8,482 nt of DNA, from positions 1 to 8,482 of the forward strand of contig JAAZIE010000303.1 in assembly GCA_012510305.1 (NCBI GenBank), read 5' to 3'. Within the stretch, counting starts at the first letter, position 1. Every line of letters starts with the position of its first letter. This document shows positions 7,158 through 8,482 of the stretch, piece by piece. The stretch is from Bacillota bacterium. Lineage in GTDB: Bacteria; Bacillota; Dethiobacteria; DTU022. Below the pieces are notes generated by a model, which saw only the letters and a program-made list of their open reading frames with translations, was not told the DNA's origin and did not search any database. Made by a program: the position numbers and the translations under genes.

Positions 7158-7191
7158 GGGGACAGGCCCCGGGGTAAAGGAGCCTGTCCCC
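7158..7191. repeat. REP/MITE-like inverted repeat of the GGGGACAGG type
   Basis: GGGGACAGGC (7158-7167) and GCCTGTCCCC (7182-7191) form a perfect 10-bp palindrome around a 14-nt loop. It lies between the formate dehydrogenase-N subunit gene and fdhE. GGGGACAGG hairpins of this kind recur as dispersed extragenic repeats in many bacterial genomes, and some are linked to REP-associated tyrosine transposases; that is recalled knowledge, not tested here. The hairpin lies 27 nt before the fdhE SD arm closest to the start, so it could influence fdhE expression or mRNA stability. Confidence 0.6.
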
Positions 7192-7265
7192 AGATTCAAC
7201 CAGTTTCACCGTCAATCAGATGCCGGGCCCGGCTCCGCTTGAAGGCGGCGCCTTTTACGGACCGG

Positions 7266-8482
7266 CTAGGCCTTGCTGATATCGATCAGGCAGGCCTTGG
7301 TCTCCTGAATGGAGGTGTTCGGATCGCCGGCATCGATGGTCAGGTAGTTTGTGCTCGGTTTGCGGCTCAAACCCTTGTGACCCCAGTTGTACGGCATCCA
7401 CACTACCTCTATATCTTCCCCGTTAATCACCATCGTCTCCATGCGCGGGGTGACATAGGCTTTTACCTTGATCTCGCCGCGCGCGGAGCGCACGTTCACA
7501 TAGTCCCCGCTCTCCACGCCCAGCTTCCCGGCCAGCGTCTCCGACATCTCCGCAACGGGCTCGGGGAACATTTCGTTGAGCCAGGGCATGTTGCGGGTAA
7601 CCGAGCCCGCACACCAGTGCTCGGCCAGGCTGGAGGTCATCAGGACGTAGGGGAATTCGTCGGTGGTGCCGATGAGATGGAGCGACTCCAGGCCCTCGCG
7701 CGGGTACGTCACGCAGGGGTTGTACGGCACCTTGGGGTGCAGTATATTCGTCGTCGGGCTCTCCACCGGCTCGTAGAACTCCGGCAGCGGGCCGTCGGCC
7801 GGCGTGGAAGAAGAATCCCGCGGCAGATCGGAGTCGGCGTTGGGATCCTTGTACGTTGCCGCCAGCAGGCGGCCGACCCCTTCGCCGGACATCCTGAAGG
7901 GACGCTGTCCGTTGGGCGTATCGGGCCCCTCATCCGCCTTGGGCACGTCGGGGGTATCGTATCCCGTCCACACCCCGGCGCCCTCATCCCACCAGACTAC
8001 CTCTCTCTCCTTGTCGAAGGGGCGGCCCTTGGTATCGCAGGAGGCCCGGTTGTAGAGCACGTGCATGTTTCCGGGCCAGCTCCAGGCAAAGCCCGGGTAG
8101 ATCCCCAGCCCGCCGGGATCGCTCTTGTTATCCTTTCTCTTGGAAAGGTTTTCACCGTTGGCGTAGACCCCGGGATAGACCCAGTTGCCCGCAGAGGTGG
8201 TCCCGTCGGGTTTCAGTTCGCCGATCCCCTTGAGCAGTTCACCGGTTTCAAGATCGTAGCCGTTGATCTCTTTGAGCACCGTTTCGGCAAAAGCGATCCG
8301 CTCTTCGGGATCATCGTGGTCAAAGTCGTAATCCCAGGTGATCTTCATGAGCGTCTCGTCTCTTTTTTCTTTGGAGTCGCCGTACAGCTCCCGCACTTTT
8401 TTGAAGAGCAGGTCCAGGATGAGCAGATCGGCTTTCGAGTCACCCACCGGCTCGATCCCGGTATAGCGCCACTGCACCATGC
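7266..8482 (-). CDS. fdnG: Formate dehydrogenase-N/O type catalytic (alpha) subunit, C-terminal part; 5' end beyond window
   Basis: This is the Mo/W-bis-MGD catalytic subunit of a respiratory formate dehydrogenase, normally exported by Tat and facing the outside of the membrane. About 404 residues are visible; the frame runs off the right edge and the stop is TAG at 7268-7266. The first visible residues (MVQWRYTGIEP) resemble the FdnG interior, so the M is not the start. Family landmarks, numbered from that M, are SAGNWVYPGVY (96-106), FAWSWPGNMHVLYNRAS (131-147) and the MGD-binding C-terminal domain from about 265: LAEHWCAGSVTRN (285-297), FPEPVAEMSETLAGKLG (305-321), MPYNWGHKG (362-370) and ETKACLIDI (393-401). 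The Sec/Cys position, the Tat signal and the 4Fe-4S motif are outside the window. fdhE follows directly, with no beta or gamma subunit between. Confidence 0.92.
   Translation of the reverse strand, partial: MVQWRYTGIEPVGDSKADLLILDLLFKKVRELYGDSKEKRDETLMKITWDYDFDHDDPEERIAFAETVLKEINGYDLETGELLKGIGELKPDGTTSAGNWVYPGVYANGENLSKRKDNKSDPGGLGIYPGFAWSWPGNMHVLYNRASCDTKGRPFDKEREVVWWDEGAGVWTGYDTPDVPKADEGPDTPNGQRPFRMSGEGVGRLLAATYKDPNADSDLPRDSSSTPADGPLPEFYEPVESPTTNILHPKVPYNPCVTYPREGLESLHLIGTTDEFPYVLMTSSLAEHWCAGSVTRNMPWLNEMFPEPVAEMSETLAGKLGVESGDYVNVRSARGEIKVKAYVTPRMETMVINGEDIEVVWMPYNWGHKGLSRKPSTNYLTIDAGDPNTSIQETKACLIDISKA

Noticed and set aside
1..8482. CRISPR arrays, tRNA or rRNA genes, insertion sequences with transposase
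   Set aside because: No regularly spaced direct repeats, no tRNA-like cloverleaf, no rRNA sequence and no transposase motif were seen on either strand.

Overview
The window reads almost entirely on the minus strand and is a G+C-rich formate dehydrogenase / molybdenum-tungsten locus. Taken from right to left (the direction of transcription), it holds six parts. (1) The C-terminal half of a formate dehydrogenase-N type catalytic subunit, cut by the right edge. (2) fdhE, a formate dehydrogenase accessory protein. (3) An intrinsic terminator. (4) A leader that matches the molybdenum cofactor (Moco) riboswitch class, followed by a second intrinsic terminator. (5) A complete type II (FecCD/BtuCD-like) ABC importer: permease, ATPase and lipoprotein binding protein. 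(6) The catalytic subunit of a second, soluble type of formate dehydrogenase with NuoG-like Fe-S domains, running off the left edge.

The most likely source is an anaerobic bacterium, and a Clostridia-class acetogen or syntroph is my best guess. The second enzyme has the layout of the Moorella-type selenocysteine formate dehydrogenase, the binding protein is a lipoprotein as in Gram-positives, and the ribosome binding sites are strong AGGAGG types. The taxon is inferred, not proven.

The second formate dehydrogenase is interrupted by one in-frame TGA at 1567-1569, exactly where the active-site selenocysteine belongs. The same frame stays open from there to position 1, and a SECIS-like hairpin with a GGUCU loop follows directly. 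It should be read as one selenoprotein, not as a truncated gene plus debris.

The main point of interest is the middle. A Moco-type riboswitch and its terminator precede an importer of a family usually labelled iron/cobalamin uptake. Because of the riboswitch and the flanking Mo/W enzymes, the importer is best read as a molybdate or tungstate transporter of the Haemophilus MolBCA type. The genes would then form one circuit: oxyanion import, cofactor-sensing feedback, two formate dehydrogenases and a maturation factor. The 3' arm of the terminator repeats ten bases of a riboswitch stem, which suggests how sensing and termination may be coupled.
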